DNA of 64,000 bases, taken from contig CAYGPZ010000003.1 of assembly GCA_964352025.1 (NCBI GenBank), positions 161,433 through 225,432 on the forward strand, written 5' to 3'. Origin of the DNA: Hirschia sp964352025 (GTDB lineage Bacteria > Pseudomonadota > Alphaproteobacteria > Caulobacterales > Hyphomonadaceae). Below the pieces are notes generated by a model. The model searched no databases. It had not been told where the DNA came from and worked only from the letters and a program-made list of their open reading frames with translations. Numbering within the stretch: the stretch's first letter is position 1; each line of letters begins with the position of its first letter. The position numbers and the translations under genes are program-made. Below, one piece after another: positions 18,088 to 28,022 of this stretch.

Positions 18088-19752
18088 TTAACGGTCGCGA
18101 CCAAAAATACTCTCTTGTTTGACCTTGAGAGCTTGATTTCTTTGGTCTGTCAGCACGGTTGGGTAGTTCCCTGTGAAACAGTGGTCTGCGTATTTAGGAT
18201 TTTCCGGATCGTAGGATTCTTCCCCTAGAGCGCGGTAAAACCCTTCAATTGAAAGAAAGCCAATCGATTCAACACCAAGCCATTCACGCATTTCTGGAAT
18301 GCTCATATTTGACGCCAACAATTCTTTCTTGGTTGGCATATCTACACCGTAGAAATCGGGATTCATAATGGGTGGTGAGGCCACTCGGAAGTGAACTTCT
18401 TTCGCGCCAGCATTCTTCATCATGGCGACGATCGCTTTTGAGGTTGTGCCTCGGACGATAGAGTCATCGACTAGAATAACGCGTTTGCCTTTTACAAGAT
18501 GAAGATTGGCAGCGTGTTTACGTGTCACACTCCCAGCACGCGCATCTTGCGTCGGTTGAATAAAGGTACGGCCAATATAGTGGTTTCGAATAATACCAAA
18601 TTTGAAAGCGATACCGCTGGCTTCCGCATAGCCAAGACCTGCAGGGTTACCCCCATCTGGAACAGGCGCGACTAGGTCTGCTTCGACAGGGTGCTCCATA
18701 GCCAGTTGGCGGCCCATTTCTTCGCGTACTTCGTAAATGCTTTTGCCGTGCATAATGCTGTCTGGACGCGCAAAATATAAGTATTCGAACGCACATGGAC
18801 GCGGTGTCTGTTTTGTTTTTTCAGGGAAAGGATAATGGCTCTTGATGCCATTCCTGGTGATAACAACGACTTCACCTGGTTCGATTTCTCTGATTGTATC
18901 AGCACCAACAGCTTCAAGCGCACAGCTTTCTGATGCGAGTACCCAAGCTGGCTGAGCATCAGGGTCGGAATTTGGTATCTTACCTAAAATTAGCGGACGA
19001 ATTCCCCAAGGATCACGCGCACCAATTAGTTTTTTGTTTGTTAGGCAAACAAGCGCGTATCCGCCTTCAATTTGCTTCACGGCATCTAGAAAGCGGTCAA
19101 CAGTATTGCTTTCCTTTGATTGTGCCGTCAGCTGTAAAATGACCTCGGTATCCATTTTAGATTGGAAAATGGCACCTTTTTGGATCAGCTCATCCCAGAG
19201 AGTTTCTGCATTTGTTAGGTTGCCGTTATGGGCAACTGCAAATCCGCCAAACTTTAGGTTTGCAAAGATGGGCTGAATGTTTTGTTGTGCAACGCCGCCA
19301 GATGTCGAATAGCGATTGTGACCGACTGCAGCAGTACCCCTAAGTTTCTTAATGGAAACGCCGTCTTTACCGAAATTATCCCCGACGAGACCAAGGTGAC
19401 GTTGAATGTGAAAGGATTCAACCGGTTCTTCTTCATCTTGTCTGTCAGAAGCATCATATTCAACAAACAGCTTTCCTGATTCTGCTGTCGTGTCTTTTCT
19501 TAATTGCTTATAGGCTTTGTCACGTTCTTTTTCGTTTTTAGCGTCAGTAGGATAAATACGTTCAAAGCTGATAATACCGGCTGCTTCTTGTCCACGATGT
19601 TGGAGAGCGTGTAGGCCTAAAGCAGTTAGGACGGACGCATCCTTATGGCCGAATACACCAAACACACCACATTTGTGTCTTAAGCTTGCAGTCTCTAGTC
19701 CCATATCGTTGTTCATAGGGCTAGCAGTAATCGTTTCGTTGCGCACGAGCAT
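18088..19752 (-). CDS. purF: Amidophosphoribosyltransferase
   Basis: First committed enzyme of purine synthesis: it makes phosphoribosylamine from PRPP and glutamine. The glutaminase domain begins at CGVFGVFGHKD, with the catalytic Cys near residue 28 after a short propeptide-like leader. GHNRYSTSG and AHNGNLTN follow. The PRTase domain has the PRPP loop VILVDDSIVRGTTS. Residue 300 onward includes RPCAFEYLYFARPDS. AAGGA abuts the ATG at 19752 but stands six bases before a GTG two codons later, so the real start may be 19746. It follows cvpA, as in many proteobacteria. Confidence 0.97.
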   Translation of the reverse strand: MLVRNETITASPMNNDMGLETASLRHKCGVFGVFGHKDASVLTALGLHALQHRGQEAAGIISFERIYPTDAKNEKERDKAYKQLRKDTTAESGKLFVEYDASDRQDEEEPVESFHIQRHLGLVGDNFGKDGVSIKKLRGTAAVGHNRYSTSGGVAQQNIQPIFANLKFGGFAVAHNGNLTNAETLWDELIQKGAIFQSKMDTEVILQLTAQSKESNTVDRFLDAVKQIEGGYALVCLTNKKLIGARDPWGIRPLILGKIPNSDPDAQPAWVLASESCALEAVGADTIREIEPGEVVVITRNGIKSHYPFPEKTKQTPRPCAFEYLYFARPDSIMHGKSIYEVREEMGRQLAMEHPVEADLVAPVPDGGNPAGLGYAEASGIAFKFGIIRNHYIGRTFIQPTQDARAGSVTRKHAANLHLVKGKRVILVDDSIVRGTTSKAIVAMMKNAGAKEVHFRVASPPIMNPDFYGVDMPTKKELLASNMSIPEMREWLGVESIGFLSIEGFYRALGEESYDPENPKYADHCFTGNYPTVLTDQRNQALKVKQESIFGRDR

Positions 19753-19809
19753 TCCTTTGCTTAGGTAGCATTAAACGAATTTCGGCTCAAAATATTGTGC
19801 CGATTTATT

Positions 19810-20352
19810 CTACAGGTCTTCTGCTGCTTCTTTGGCTTGTTCAACAAATCCAGGGAAACTGTCACTGAACCAAGACGCTGCGCTATCCGCGTAAGGATAA
19901 AGTTTGGAGTTGGCAATAAAGGCAGGCGTATTATCTTTAGGAATCACCATGTGCATGAGCAAAACAAAGAGAACTATTGCAAGCGCGCCACGGGCAGCAC
20001 CGAAAAAAGCACCTGCGACTCGGTCTAGTGAGCCTATTTGGGGAGAAGAATGTATAAGTTTCGCGAGCTGAGAACCCAGCCATCCAGCTGCGACGTATAC
20101 GGACAAAAAACCACCGACGATTAAAATGGCGTATGCAGCCATTGGTGGCCAACTTTCGGGAAGGGCACTTTTAGCGGCATCTCCAAAAAGTCGTACTAGG
20201 AGCAACGCTGCCAATCCACCGAGCGCAAACGATAGAATCGAGGAGGCTTCTCGGACTAATCCGCGACTTAAAGACATAACGGCCGATACAAATATTATAG
20301 CGACGACGACGATATCAAATGCAGTGATCTGCGATCCAGCAAATTCTTCCAT
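19810..20352 (-). CDS. cvpA: CvpA family membrane protein
   Basis: A 180-residue protein with four hydrophobic helices: about 11-30, 34-52, 70-95 and 108-130. The conserved family segment SRGLVREASSILSFALGG is present near the N-terminus, and a GSLDRVAGAFFGAARGAL segment in the second half is also typical. CvpA is needed for colicin V production in E. coli and is linked to envelope stress or bile resistance; its biochemical activity is unknown. It sits directly before purF, its classical neighbour, and seven bases after radA. Confidence 0.92.
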   Translation of the reverse strand: MEEFAGSQITAFDIVVVAIIFVSAVMSLSRGLVREASSILSFALGGLAALLLVRLFGDAAKSALPESWPPMAAYAILIVGGFLSVYVAAGWLGSQLAKLIHSSPQIGSLDRVAGAFFGAARGALAIVLFVLLMHMVIPKDNTPAFIANSKLYPYADSAASWFSDSFPGFVEQAKEAAEDL

Positions 20353-20359
20353 GGTCCTA

Positions 20360-21730
20360 TTAAGCCTCTTTTTGCAATGCTTTTAGCAAGTCTTCCAGTT
20401 TTGATACCTCATGAATGACCATTCCGTCGATACCAGATGGTGATCCAGGAGGAACAAAAGCGCGTTTAAACCCAAGTCTTGCTGCTTCTTTTAGTCTAGA
20501 ATCCATCCGACCTACAGACCGAATTGCACCTGATAGTGAAACTTCTCCAAAAAAGACAGATGCTTCAGGCACTGGATTATCAAAGGCAGATGAGGCTAGC
20601 GCCGCAGCAGCAGCCAAGTCTCCAGCTGGTTCAGCCATCCTATAACCGCCAGCAACACTTAGATATACATCACGCGCACCAAAGGCCAATCCGCATTGTG
20701 TTTCAAATACTGCAAGCAGCATTGCAAGGCGAGATGAATCCCAACCAACGACAGACCGTCGAGGAGAACCAAGCGCTTGTGGACCTGCTAAGCCTTGAAC
20801 TTCAGCAAGGACAGGGCGGGAGCCTTCCATCGCAGCAAAGACTGCGCGGCCAGCAACGGATTCTTCATTGCCGCCTAAAAATAGTTGTGATGGATCAAGC
20901 GCGCCGTGAAGCCCTTTTTCAGACATTTCAAACACACCGATTTCATCAGTTGGTCCAAATCTGTTTTTGACGGCTCGTAAAATGCGATATTGGTGACCGC
21001 GTTCGCCTTCAAAATAAAAGACGGCATCAACCATGTGTTCCATGACTCGTGGACCTGCGATTTGGCCATCTTTTGTGACATGCCCGACAAGGACCATCAC
21101 ACAATCGTTTTTCTTCGCGTATCTTGTCAGTTCTTGCGCACATGCGCGGACCTGACCAACCGATCCGGGAGCGGCATCCAGACTGTCTGACCACATGGTC
21201 TGTACAGAATCGATGATTGCGACTTTAGGGCGTTCTTTTTTTAGCGCTTCAAGAATTGTGCGCAGATCTGTTTCGGAAGCTAGTTTAACGGAGGAGTTTC
21301 CAACACCTAGACGCTGTGCGCGGCCTTGAACCTGGGCAACTGCTTCCTCTCCGGAAACATAGACGACATCGATGCCTTGATCGGCCAATGATGCGGCAGC
21401 TTGCAATAGCAATGTCGATTTACCAATTCCCGGGTCACCACCGATCAATACGGCTGAGGACGGGGCAGGTCCGCCACCAAAGACGCGATCTAATTCTGGT
21501 ATGTTAGTAGATAGGCGAGGTTGCTGAGGAATATCGGCACCAAGGTCTTCAAAGGTCATAGCGCCAGCTTTACGCTTCTTACCCGCTGTGGGCATGGCAA
21601 GACCGCCGGGTGCACCTTGCGTTTCTTCAACGAGCGTATTCCACTCATTACATGCATCGCATTTCCCATTCCACTTGGGATAGGTGGCACCGCAGGACTG
21701 GCAGACGAAAACTGTAGTTACTTTTGCCAT
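20360..21730 (-). CDS. radA: DNA repair protein RadA (Sms)
   Basis: A 456-residue RecA-like helicase that promotes branch migration in recombination. It starts with a C4 zinc finger (CQSCGATYPKWNGKCDAC, 10-27), has Walker A GGDPGIGKST near 98, the RadA-specific KNRFG motif in VKNRFGPTDEIG, and a Lon-like C-terminal domain (LSVAGGYRMAEPAGDLA). All four zinc cysteines and the key lysines are intact. Confidence 0.97.
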   Translation of the reverse strand: MAKVTTVFVCQSCGATYPKWNGKCDACNEWNTLVEETQGAPGGLAMPTAGKKRKAGAMTFEDLGADIPQQPRLSTNIPELDRVFGGGPAPSSAVLIGGDPGIGKSTLLLQAAASLADQGIDVVYVSGEEAVAQVQGRAQRLGVGNSSVKLASETDLRTILEALKKERPKVAIIDSVQTMWSDSLDAAPGSVGQVRACAQELTRYAKKNDCVMVLVGHVTKDGQIAGPRVMEHMVDAVFYFEGERGHQYRILRAVKNRFGPTDEIGVFEMSEKGLHGALDPSQLFLGGNEESVAGRAVFAAMEGSRPVLAEVQGLAGPQALGSPRRSVVGWDSSRLAMLLAVFETQCGLAFGARDVYLSVAGGYRMAEPAGDLAAAAALASSAFDNPVPEASVFFGEVSLSGAIRSVGRMDSRLKEAARLGFKRAFVPPGSPSGIDGMVIHEVSKLEDLLKALQKEA

Positions 21731-21770
21731 ATCTTACCTAAACATAGTCGCTGTGAACGGCAGCTGAAAA

Positions 21771-22541
21771 TCACAAAGCTGGTTGAATAGGGCCTTGTGC
21801 GCGGCCGTGTACAAATTGTTCAATGTATTCATTGCCTGAATTATCAAGCTGATCGACAGGACCGGACCAGATGATCTGACCTTCATAGATCATCGCGACA
21901 GTATCCGCGATCTTTCGAACAGACGCCATATCGTGTGTAATTGTAACTGCGGCCGCACCCAATGCTTTTACCTGCTCAACGATGAGATCATTCACGGCAT
22001 CCGCTGTGATGGGATCAAGACCCGTTGTTGGCTCGTCGAAGAATATGAGGTCTGGCTTGTCGATAATCGCACGGGCAAGAGCGACACGTTTTTGCATTCC
22101 GCCTGACAGTTCAGATGGGTATTGATCTGCAACCGAAGCTCCCAAACGCACTTTTGCAAGTGTTTCAATAGCAGCTTCTCTTGCGTCTTTACGGTTAATT
22201 CCACCGCGGTTGATTAGTGCGAAAGCAACGTTTTCCCAAATTTTGATACTGTCGAATAAAGCACCACCTTGGAAAAGCATCCCAGTGCGTTCGCGGACTT
22301 CTTCAGTGCCTTTGGTGGAATTAATGTAATTTCCATCGAAGAGGATATCACCTTGGTCAGCCTGTAATAGACCCAGAGCACATTTAAGGGTTACAGATTT
22401 ACCTGTTCCTGAGCCTCCGATAATGACCAAAGACTGGCCCGGCGCGACAGAAAGATTGACACCCTGCAGGACATGCTTGGAGCCAAATGATTTGTGAATG
22501 TTTCTTAGCTCAAGAAGTGGAGAAGTATTGTCTTGGGTCAT
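21771..22541 (-). CDS. mlaF: ABC transporter ATP-binding protein MlaF
   Basis: The ATPase of the Mla-type system that moves phospholipids between the two membranes. The 256-residue protein has Walker A GGSGTGKS, the Q-loop in MLFQGGALFDS, signature LSGGMQKR, Walker B LIFFDEPTTGLDP and the His switch ITHDM. The subfamily assignment rests on MLFQGGALFDSIKIWENV and on the adjacent MlaE permease. No MCE-domain gene (mlaD) follows: radA comes next after a 40-base gap. Confidence 0.92.
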   Translation of the reverse strand: MTQDNTSPLLELRNIHKSFGSKHVLQGVNLSVAPGQSLVIIGGSGTGKSVTLKCALGLLQADQGDILFDGNYINSTKGTEEVRERTGMLFQGGALFDSIKIWENVAFALINRGGINRKDAREAAIETLAKVRLGASVADQYPSELSGGMQKRVALARAIIDKPDLIFFDEPTTGLDPITADAVNDLIVEQVKALGAAAVTITHDMASVRKIADTVAMIYEGQIIWSGPVDQLDNSGNEYIEQFVHGRAQGPIQPAL

Positions 22542-22543
22542 AC

Positions 22544-23338
22544 TTACATCCCTATTTTCACGAAGAGTGACGTTAATACGTAGTTAGACGCTAGAATAAG
22601 CACCGCGCCAGATACCACTGCGAGTGTCGCTGCGCGGCCAACACCACCAGCACCACCTTTTGAATTATTACCTTGATAACATCCCATAATTGCGATGATT
22701 GCACCAAAGACTGCTGCCTTTATCAATCCGGTAAGCACGTCATTTGTCGTGACATAATCTAGTGTGTTGCGGATATAAATTGTACCGTTGAAGTCTAGTG
22801 AACCTACGCTGACAAGCCATCCACCCATGACACCTATAATGTCTGCGACCAAAACGAGTAGGGGTAATGTAAGTGTCGCAGCAATGACGCGAGGTGCGAA
22901 TAAATATCTCTCTGGTTTTGCAGATAAAGTGTGAAGCGCATCAATTTGCTCTGATACTCGCATAGCCCCAATTTCAGCTGCGATTCCCGCGCCAACACGG
23001 CCTGCTAGCATGAGGGCAGCAAATGAAGGTCCCAATTCTCGGGTAATACCTAGAACCACAATGTTTGGGACGAATTGTTCAGCGTTAAAGCGTGCACCAC
23101 CTGTGTAGATATTTAGCGCAAGAGCTGCACCAATGAAGATTGCAGTTAATCCAACGACAGGAATTGAATAGAAACCGATCTGGATGCACTGACGGATAAC
23201 TTCTCGAACATAAATGACGGGCGTAAAACAGGCCCATAATATGCGACCGGAAAAAATTGTTAGGCGGCCAATTTCATTCGCTGCGCCTAAAAAAGCTCGA
23301 CCAATACTGGCAAAAATATTTAATTGTGCAAGGCTCAT
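22544..23338 (-). CDS. mlaE: MlaE-family ABC transporter permease
   Basis: A 264-residue integral membrane permease with an amphipathic N-terminal helix and about five membrane helices. GAGIAAEIGAMRVSEQIDAL near 116-135 is the family core motif, preceded by TRELGPSFAALMLAGR. It is separated from mlaF by two bases and from alr by about 31, so it belongs to the long leftward operon. Together with MlaF it would form the inner-membrane ABC unit of a phospholipid transporter, needing an MCE protein encoded elsewhere. Confidence 0.92.
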   Translation of the reverse strand: MSLAQLNIFASIGRAFLGAANEIGRLTIFSGRILWACFTPVIYVREVIRQCIQIGFYSIPVVGLTAIFIGAALALNIYTGGARFNAEQFVPNIVVLGITRELGPSFAALMLAGRVGAGIAAEIGAMRVSEQIDALHTLSAKPERYLFAPRVIAATLTLPLLVLVADIIGVMGGWLVSVGSLDFNGTIYIRNTLDYVTTNDVLTGLIKAAVFGAIIAIMGCYQGNNSKGGAGGVGRAATLAVVSGAVLILASNYVLTSLFVKIGM

Positions 23339-23369
23339 AGATAGCTCACTCTCTTAAACGTTTTCTTCT

Positions 23370-24503
23370 TCACTTAGAGGCGTGCTCGTATTCATATATC
23401 CGCTGAATACGTGTGCCAATGGAAGTTAAAATTTCATATGCTGCTGTGTCAGCTGCATCCGCTTGATCTTCTAAGTTTGCGTGTTGCCCTATAAATTCCA
23501 CTCTGTCCAGAACAGTCGTTCTAGATGGTGATTTTGTTATGTCGAGTGTTATCAAATCCATAGAAACACGTCCGACAATTGGGCATTTTACACCGTTTAT
23601 ATAACCAAACCCAGAGTTAGACAGAGAACGTAGTGCGCCATCTGCATATCCCAGAGCAATGGTGCCAAGGCGTTGACCGGATTTTACGGCTGAAGTGCCG
23701 CTGTAACCAATTGTGGCATTTGGTTTATCTTCTGGTTCGAAAATATTCAGCAGGGGTGCTGTTATCGTAACAGCGTGTTCAGGTTCAAATATTTCGTCTC
23801 TCGTGTATCCGCCATAAAGACCTATTCCAGGACGCGTGAGGTCGAATGTGTAGTCTTTACCGAGGCAAATTCCAGCAGTGTTGCTTAGCGATTTTTCTGC
23901 ATGAGGCCATATAGCACAGACGTTTTTAAATAATTCCAGTTGCTGCGCATTCATGGGGTGTTCGGGTGTATCTGCGCAAGCCAAATGGCTCATTATCCAC
24001 CCAATACGGTTTGCAGGAATGCTTGCTTTGACCTTTGCTAATTCACTTATTTGTAGACCTAAACGGTTCATTCCCGTGTCCACGTGTAGGGCGGCTGGGA
24101 AAGGGGCGTTCTTCTTCATCCATAGTTCGACGTCGTGTAAAGTATTTAGAACTGGAACGATATCATGATCAATGACGTCATCGACAGTGTCGTGCTGGAT
24201 GCCGTGAAATAGAAATACGAGCGCAAGAGAACCAACGGTTTTGCGTATTTCAATTGCTTCACTGATATGAGCAGCAAAAAAAGTACGGCAGCCACCTTCA
24301 TAAAGCGCTTTTGCGACAGGTATTGTTCCCAACCCATAAGCATTTGCTTTGACAACCGCACCGGTGTCAGCACTTCCGCTCAACGCTGCGAGTTTCTTCC
24401 AGTTGCTGACAACATGCTGCAAGTGGACCAACGCTACCGGACTGGAGCTTGGAATGCGTGAAGTAGGTATTTGTGCACTATTCATATTAGAAGTCATGAC
24501 CAT
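23370..24503 (-). CDS. alr: Alanine racemase
   Basis: PLP enzyme that makes D-alanine for peptidoglycan. The Schiff-base lysine is in VVKANAYGLG near residue 48. HVDTGMNRLG holds the conserved Arg region, RPGIGLYGG is the family signature, and the catalytic tyrosine of the second half lies in IGYSGTSAVKSG. At 377 residues it is of normal length. Three possible ATGs lie within the first seven codons (24503, 24497, 24485) and none has a strong ribosome binding site. It sits between dnaB and mlaE. Confidence 0.95.
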   Translation of the reverse strand: MVMTSNMNSAQIPTSRIPSSSPVALVHLQHVVSNWKKLAALSGSADTGAVVKANAYGLGTIPVAKALYEGGCRTFFAAHISEAIEIRKTVGSLALVFLFHGIQHDTVDDVIDHDIVPVLNTLHDVELWMKKNAPFPAALHVDTGMNRLGLQISELAKVKASIPANRIGWIMSHLACADTPEHPMNAQQLELFKNVCAIWPHAEKSLSNTAGICLGKDYTFDLTRPGIGLYGGYTRDEIFEPEHAVTITAPLLNIFEPEDKPNATIGYSGTSAVKSGQRLGTIALGYADGALRSLSNSGFGYINGVKCPIVGRVSMDLITLDITKSPSRTTVLDRVEFIGQHANLEDQADAADTAAYEILTSIGTRIQRIYEYEHASK

Positions 24504-24557
24504 CGAATTAGTCTGATTTTATGGCGAGTGCGAGAAATATCTTTTGTTTTCGATTAT

Positions 24558-26168
24558 TTATTCGTCATCATAATCATCGTTCGACCTGAAAGCAGGAGCG
24601 AGATTACCAAAACGAACACGATTTGAATCGAACGCAAGTTCAACTTTCCCGATAGGACCGTGACGTTGTTTGGCGACAATGACTTCCGCTTTACCAGCTT
24701 TGTTTTCCATACGCTCTTTCCAAGCGAGGAAGTTTTCATTGTTCTCGTCGGGTTCTTGGCGTTCCAGATAATAGCTTTCGCGATAAACGAACATCACCAT
24801 ATCCGCATCTTGCTCAATTGAACCTGATTCACGAAGGTCAGATAGTTGAGGGCGCTTATCGTCTCTTTCTTCCACTTTACGAGAAAGCTGGGAGAGGGCG
24901 ATAACCGGAATAGCTAGTTCCTTAGCCAATGATTTCATCGACATTGTAATCTGCGAAACTTCTTGCACACGGCTATCGGATTTTGATCCGGCGGCGGCGG
25001 TCACAAGTTGAAGATAATCGATAACCACTAAATCTAGACCAGAGCTTCGCTGCAAGCGCCTTGCGCGTGCTGCAAGTTGGGAAATGGAGATACCCCCAGT
25101 ATCATCGATATATAGAGGTATTCTTTCAATTTCTTTGGCTGCTTCACGCAGTTTGGCATAGTCGCGTTCATCCATGTCACCACGACGAATTTTATCCGAT
25201 GGCACACACGACACATCTGCGAGAATACGACCGGCAAGCTGGTCAGCTGACATCTCAAGAGAGTAGAAAGCTACGACACCACCTTCGACACTTTTATAGC
25301 TGTCATCAGGTTGCTTTTCGCGAACACAGGCTTTTGCAATATTAAACGCAATATTCGTTGCAAGCGCGGTTTTACCCATAGATGGACGACCAGCGAGTAT
25401 GAGCAAGTCAGATGGATGCAAGCCACCAATTTTCTGATCCAGATCATCTAGCCCTGTTGAAATACCAGATAGTCCACCGTCAGATTGATATGCGATTGTT
25501 GCTTCTTCAATGGATTTGGTAACTGCTTCTTCAAAGGACACAAAGCCCCCTTGCGACGTGCCTCGTTCGGCGAGCGCGAATAATTGTTTTTCTGCAGATT
25601 CAATTTGCCCTGGTCCGTCCATTTCGCCATCGTTCTTGGACGCGTATTGAACAATTCCGGATCCAATTTGCATCAGCTCGCGGCGGATCGCTAGATCACG
25701 AATCAGGCGTGCATAGTCGATGATCTCAGGACCGAACGCACTAGAATCAAGTAGGGTCGTTAAATACTGCGCGCCACCAATGTCAGAGAAAACACCATCG
25801 TTTTCAAACTTCTCCATCAAGGTCACACCATCAGCGACGCGACCTTTAAGGATCATCGCCTGCGCTGTTTCGTAGATTTTGGTGTTGGCAGGTGCGTAGA
25901 AATCAGAACCTTGAAGGATGTCACCAACGCGCTGATACGCATTGTTATCGTAAAGGATCGCACCCAATACAGCCATCTCAGCAGCGAGGTTGTGAGGTTC
26001 GTCTTTATTGGTCGAGCGATCTTCACCATTGGTAGGCTTTTGCGCGGCATCCGCTAGGGGCGTATCAAAAGGACCTGCTGGTTCAAAATTTCCATCAGGC
26101 GGCGGTCCTTCCGGCATTGAATCAGGAAAGTCGGCGGGTGGAAAATCAGGAATATCATTATCGCTCAT
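24558..26168 (-). CDS. dnaB: Replicative DNA helicase DnaB
   Basis: The hexameric helicase of the replication fork. The N-terminal domain (PHNLAAEMAVLGAILYDN onward) follows an unusual acidic, proline-rich leader of about 55 residues (DIPDFPPADFPDSMPEGPPP and onward), likely disordered. The RecA-like domain has Walker A AGRPSMGKTAL near 255, Walker B LVVIDYLQLV, the Q/R segment VIALSQLSRKVEERDDKRP and SDLRESGSIEQDAD. No intein interrupts it. It heads the leftward operon with alr. Confidence 0.97.
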   Translation of the reverse strand: MSDNDIPDFPPADFPDSMPEGPPPDGNFEPAGPFDTPLADAAQKPTNGEDRSTNKDEPHNLAAEMAVLGAILYDNNAYQRVGDILQGSDFYAPANTKIYETAQAMILKGRVADGVTLMEKFENDGVFSDIGGAQYLTTLLDSSAFGPEIIDYARLIRDLAIRRELMQIGSGIVQYASKNDGEMDGPGQIESAEKQLFALAERGTSQGGFVSFEEAVTKSIEEATIAYQSDGGLSGISTGLDDLDQKIGGLHPSDLLILAGRPSMGKTALATNIAFNIAKACVREKQPDDSYKSVEGGVVAFYSLEMSADQLAGRILADVSCVPSDKIRRGDMDERDYAKLREAAKEIERIPLYIDDTGGISISQLAARARRLQRSSGLDLVVIDYLQLVTAAAGSKSDSRVQEVSQITMSMKSLAKELAIPVIALSQLSRKVEERDDKRPQLSDLRESGSIEQDADMVMFVYRESYYLERQEPDENNENFLAWKERMENKAGKAEVIVAKQRHGPIGKVELAFDSNRVRFGNLAPAFRSNDDYDDE

Positions 26169-26279
26169 GATTATATATTAACCACAAAATCGATTTGAAA
26201 TCTCTCATAGATTTAGAAATTACACAGGAAAAGTTCCTGCTGTGGATAATTTGATACTCAGTGATTGACTAGTTTATCA

Positions 26280-27824
26280 TCAGAATGGGTCGCTCCATTT
26301 TTTGTCTTCATAGATATTTTTGCCGGTTAGCGTTTTTAAAAACGCTTCGAGTTCCTCTTTGTTTTGTTCGGATAGATCCAGCGGAAGAGGTAAACGGGTT
26401 GAGCGTTTAATTGATGACTGGTTTCTAACTGTATTTTGAACCAGTGCTAAGTTGATCGTTTTTAAAAAGTCAGATTTCAAGTGCGGATCAAAAGGAACAG
26501 GAATATCATTGTAATGATCTATGACGCCGCGAAGCGTTTTTTTCGAACCATCATGCATAAAGGGACCGTTGGGGCGACCATTGGGCCCGACAAGGTCTCG
26601 CAGGGCGGGGGCTCTTGTGTTTGTGTAGTCATATTCATTAGGGGCATTGGCTTTACCGACAGTACCATTATGTCCCTTGCGGCTAAAGCCAGCTGAAAAG
26701 CCGCTCATGGCAAATTCAGGGGCGGAATGGCAGAAGACGCAATTGGCACCTCCATTAAGAGAAGATATGCCGCCAAAAATGTCTTTTCCTCTATTTTCTT
26801 CTTCTGTGAAATTCGGGAAATAGGCCTCGGTATCTCCAGTGAGCATCATGCCTTCATCGTATTTTGAATCAAATGAATGAATGCTGCGCGTGAATTGTGT
26901 GAGGGATTTTTGAATTCGATCTTCATTTATTTCAGCGTCGCCATACACAAAGCGAAACAGCTCTTCATAATAGTCGATGCCTTTCATCTTTATGATAAGG
27001 TCATCGAAGCTTGGTTGCCCATCTGCACCGCTAAAGCCATGCTCATTTGCGTCTTTGATTGGCATTGTGGCTTGCTCCTCGAGGGAGCTTGCGCGTCGAT
27101 CCCAAAACCGTGAGATAGAATCAGGGTAGGTGCCACCAATAGTCGCAACATCTTTTTTTGCAATGAATCCAAGGTTCACGAGCCTCATTGAGTGACGGCC
27201 TGTTGTTTTGTTTTGAATTCCATCACTGACAACACCGTCATCGCTAAAGGCGAGAGATTGTTGGTGGCAAGAGCTACAGGAGACTGTTCCGTCTGTTGAA
27301 AGAGATTTGTCGTAGAATAGGACGCGGCCTAAAGTGGCTCCTGCATCTGTAATCGGATTGTTATTGACGATGAGTGGGCCAACATAATCGGGAATTGGTT
27401 GGTTGGCGTAATTGTATAGGTTTTCAAGATCGATTTTTTTGCCGAATTTTGATCTGATCGCTTTTTGTTTAATGCCGATAGTGAGGCTGAAGCTTTCTTC
27501 AAACGTGCCGTTATCGGATGTGTTTCCTGTCAGTTTTATTTCGATTGGGCCTTGGCTATTGGGCGTGCCGGATATGGTCGTCCCTTCGAGGTCTAATCCA
27601 ATATCTTTCGAAATAGTTCCAGACAAATTAGAGATGTCTTCGGGATGTTCTATCGGCAATTCATATTGGAATTCGTAACCGACATAAGCGTCAAAATCAG
27701 ATGAGTGATCGAAAGTTGAAAATAGCCCGCGTCCAAAAATCAATACAGCAATCAGCGCAGTAGCAATTAGGAGAAGAACATAAAATAGGGGAGTTTTTTT
27801 TATATTTGTTTGTTCAAATAACAC
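26280..27824 (-). CDS. Di-heme cytochrome c peroxidase (MauG/CcpA family) with N-terminal Ig-like domain
   Basis: A 514-residue membrane-anchored protein. A membrane helix at about 12-32 acts as anchor or signal. Residues about 45-122 form a putative Ig/cadherin-like domain with the tell-tale LDLEGTTISGTPNSQGP pattern. The peroxidase part has two c-type heme sites: CSSCH near 181-185 and CVFCH near 362-366, plus DRRASSLEEQATMPI and LRDLVGPNGRPNGPFMHDGS. It probably reduces peroxide or modifies a partner protein in the periplasm. The start is a GTG at 27824, since no ATG precedes the membrane helix. It stands alone between dnaB and rplI. Confidence 0.88.
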   Translation of the reverse strand: MLFEQTNIKKTPLFYVLLLIATALIAVLIFGRGLFSTFDHSSDFDAYVGYEFQYELPIEHPEDISNLSGTISKDIGLDLEGTTISGTPNSQGPIEIKLTGNTSDNGTFEESFSLTIGIKQKAIRSKFGKKIDLENLYNYANQPIPDYVGPLIVNNNPITDAGATLGRVLFYDKSLSTDGTVSCSSCHQQSLAFSDDGVVSDGIQNKTTGRHSMRLVNLGFIAKKDVATIGGTYPDSISRFWDRRASSLEEQATMPIKDANEHGFSGADGQPSFDDLIIKMKGIDYYEELFRFVYGDAEINEDRIQKSLTQFTRSIHSFDSKYDEGMMLTGDTEAYFPNFTEEENRGKDIFGGISSLNGGANCVFCHSAPEFAMSGFSAGFSRKGHNGTVGKANAPNEYDYTNTRAPALRDLVGPNGRPNGPFMHDGSKKTLRGVIDHYNDIPVPFDPHLKSDFLKTINLALVQNTVRNQSSIKRSTRLPLPLDLSEQNKEELEAFLKTLTGKNIYEDKKWSDPF

Positions 27825-27961
27825 GAAGCGATTCCAAATTTAGCATTTATTCCTATGTTGTTTAATCCACATAATAAATAAGGCAATAGGTGACATAAGG
27901 TCACTGAGGATTGAGTTAAGTGAAGTGTTATAATTGTTTCGTCCAATACGTTATATTGAAC

Positions 27962-28000
27962 AAAAAAAGAGCGACCCTCGAGATCGAGAGCCGCTCTTTT
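27962..28000 (-). terminator. Rho-independent terminator of the rpsF-rpsR-rplI operon
   Basis: On the minus strand the sequence reads AAAAAGAGCG, an imperfect hairpin containing the CTCGATCTCGAG dyad, then CGCTC and a run of seven T. It lies 23 bases after the rplI stop. Confidence 0.85.
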
Positions 28001-28022
28001 TAATATGAATTGTGTGAAAAAC

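Noticed and set aside
24558..26168. Possible intein in dnaB
   Set aside because: DnaB is a common intein host, but Walker A to the final motif is uninterrupted and of normal length.
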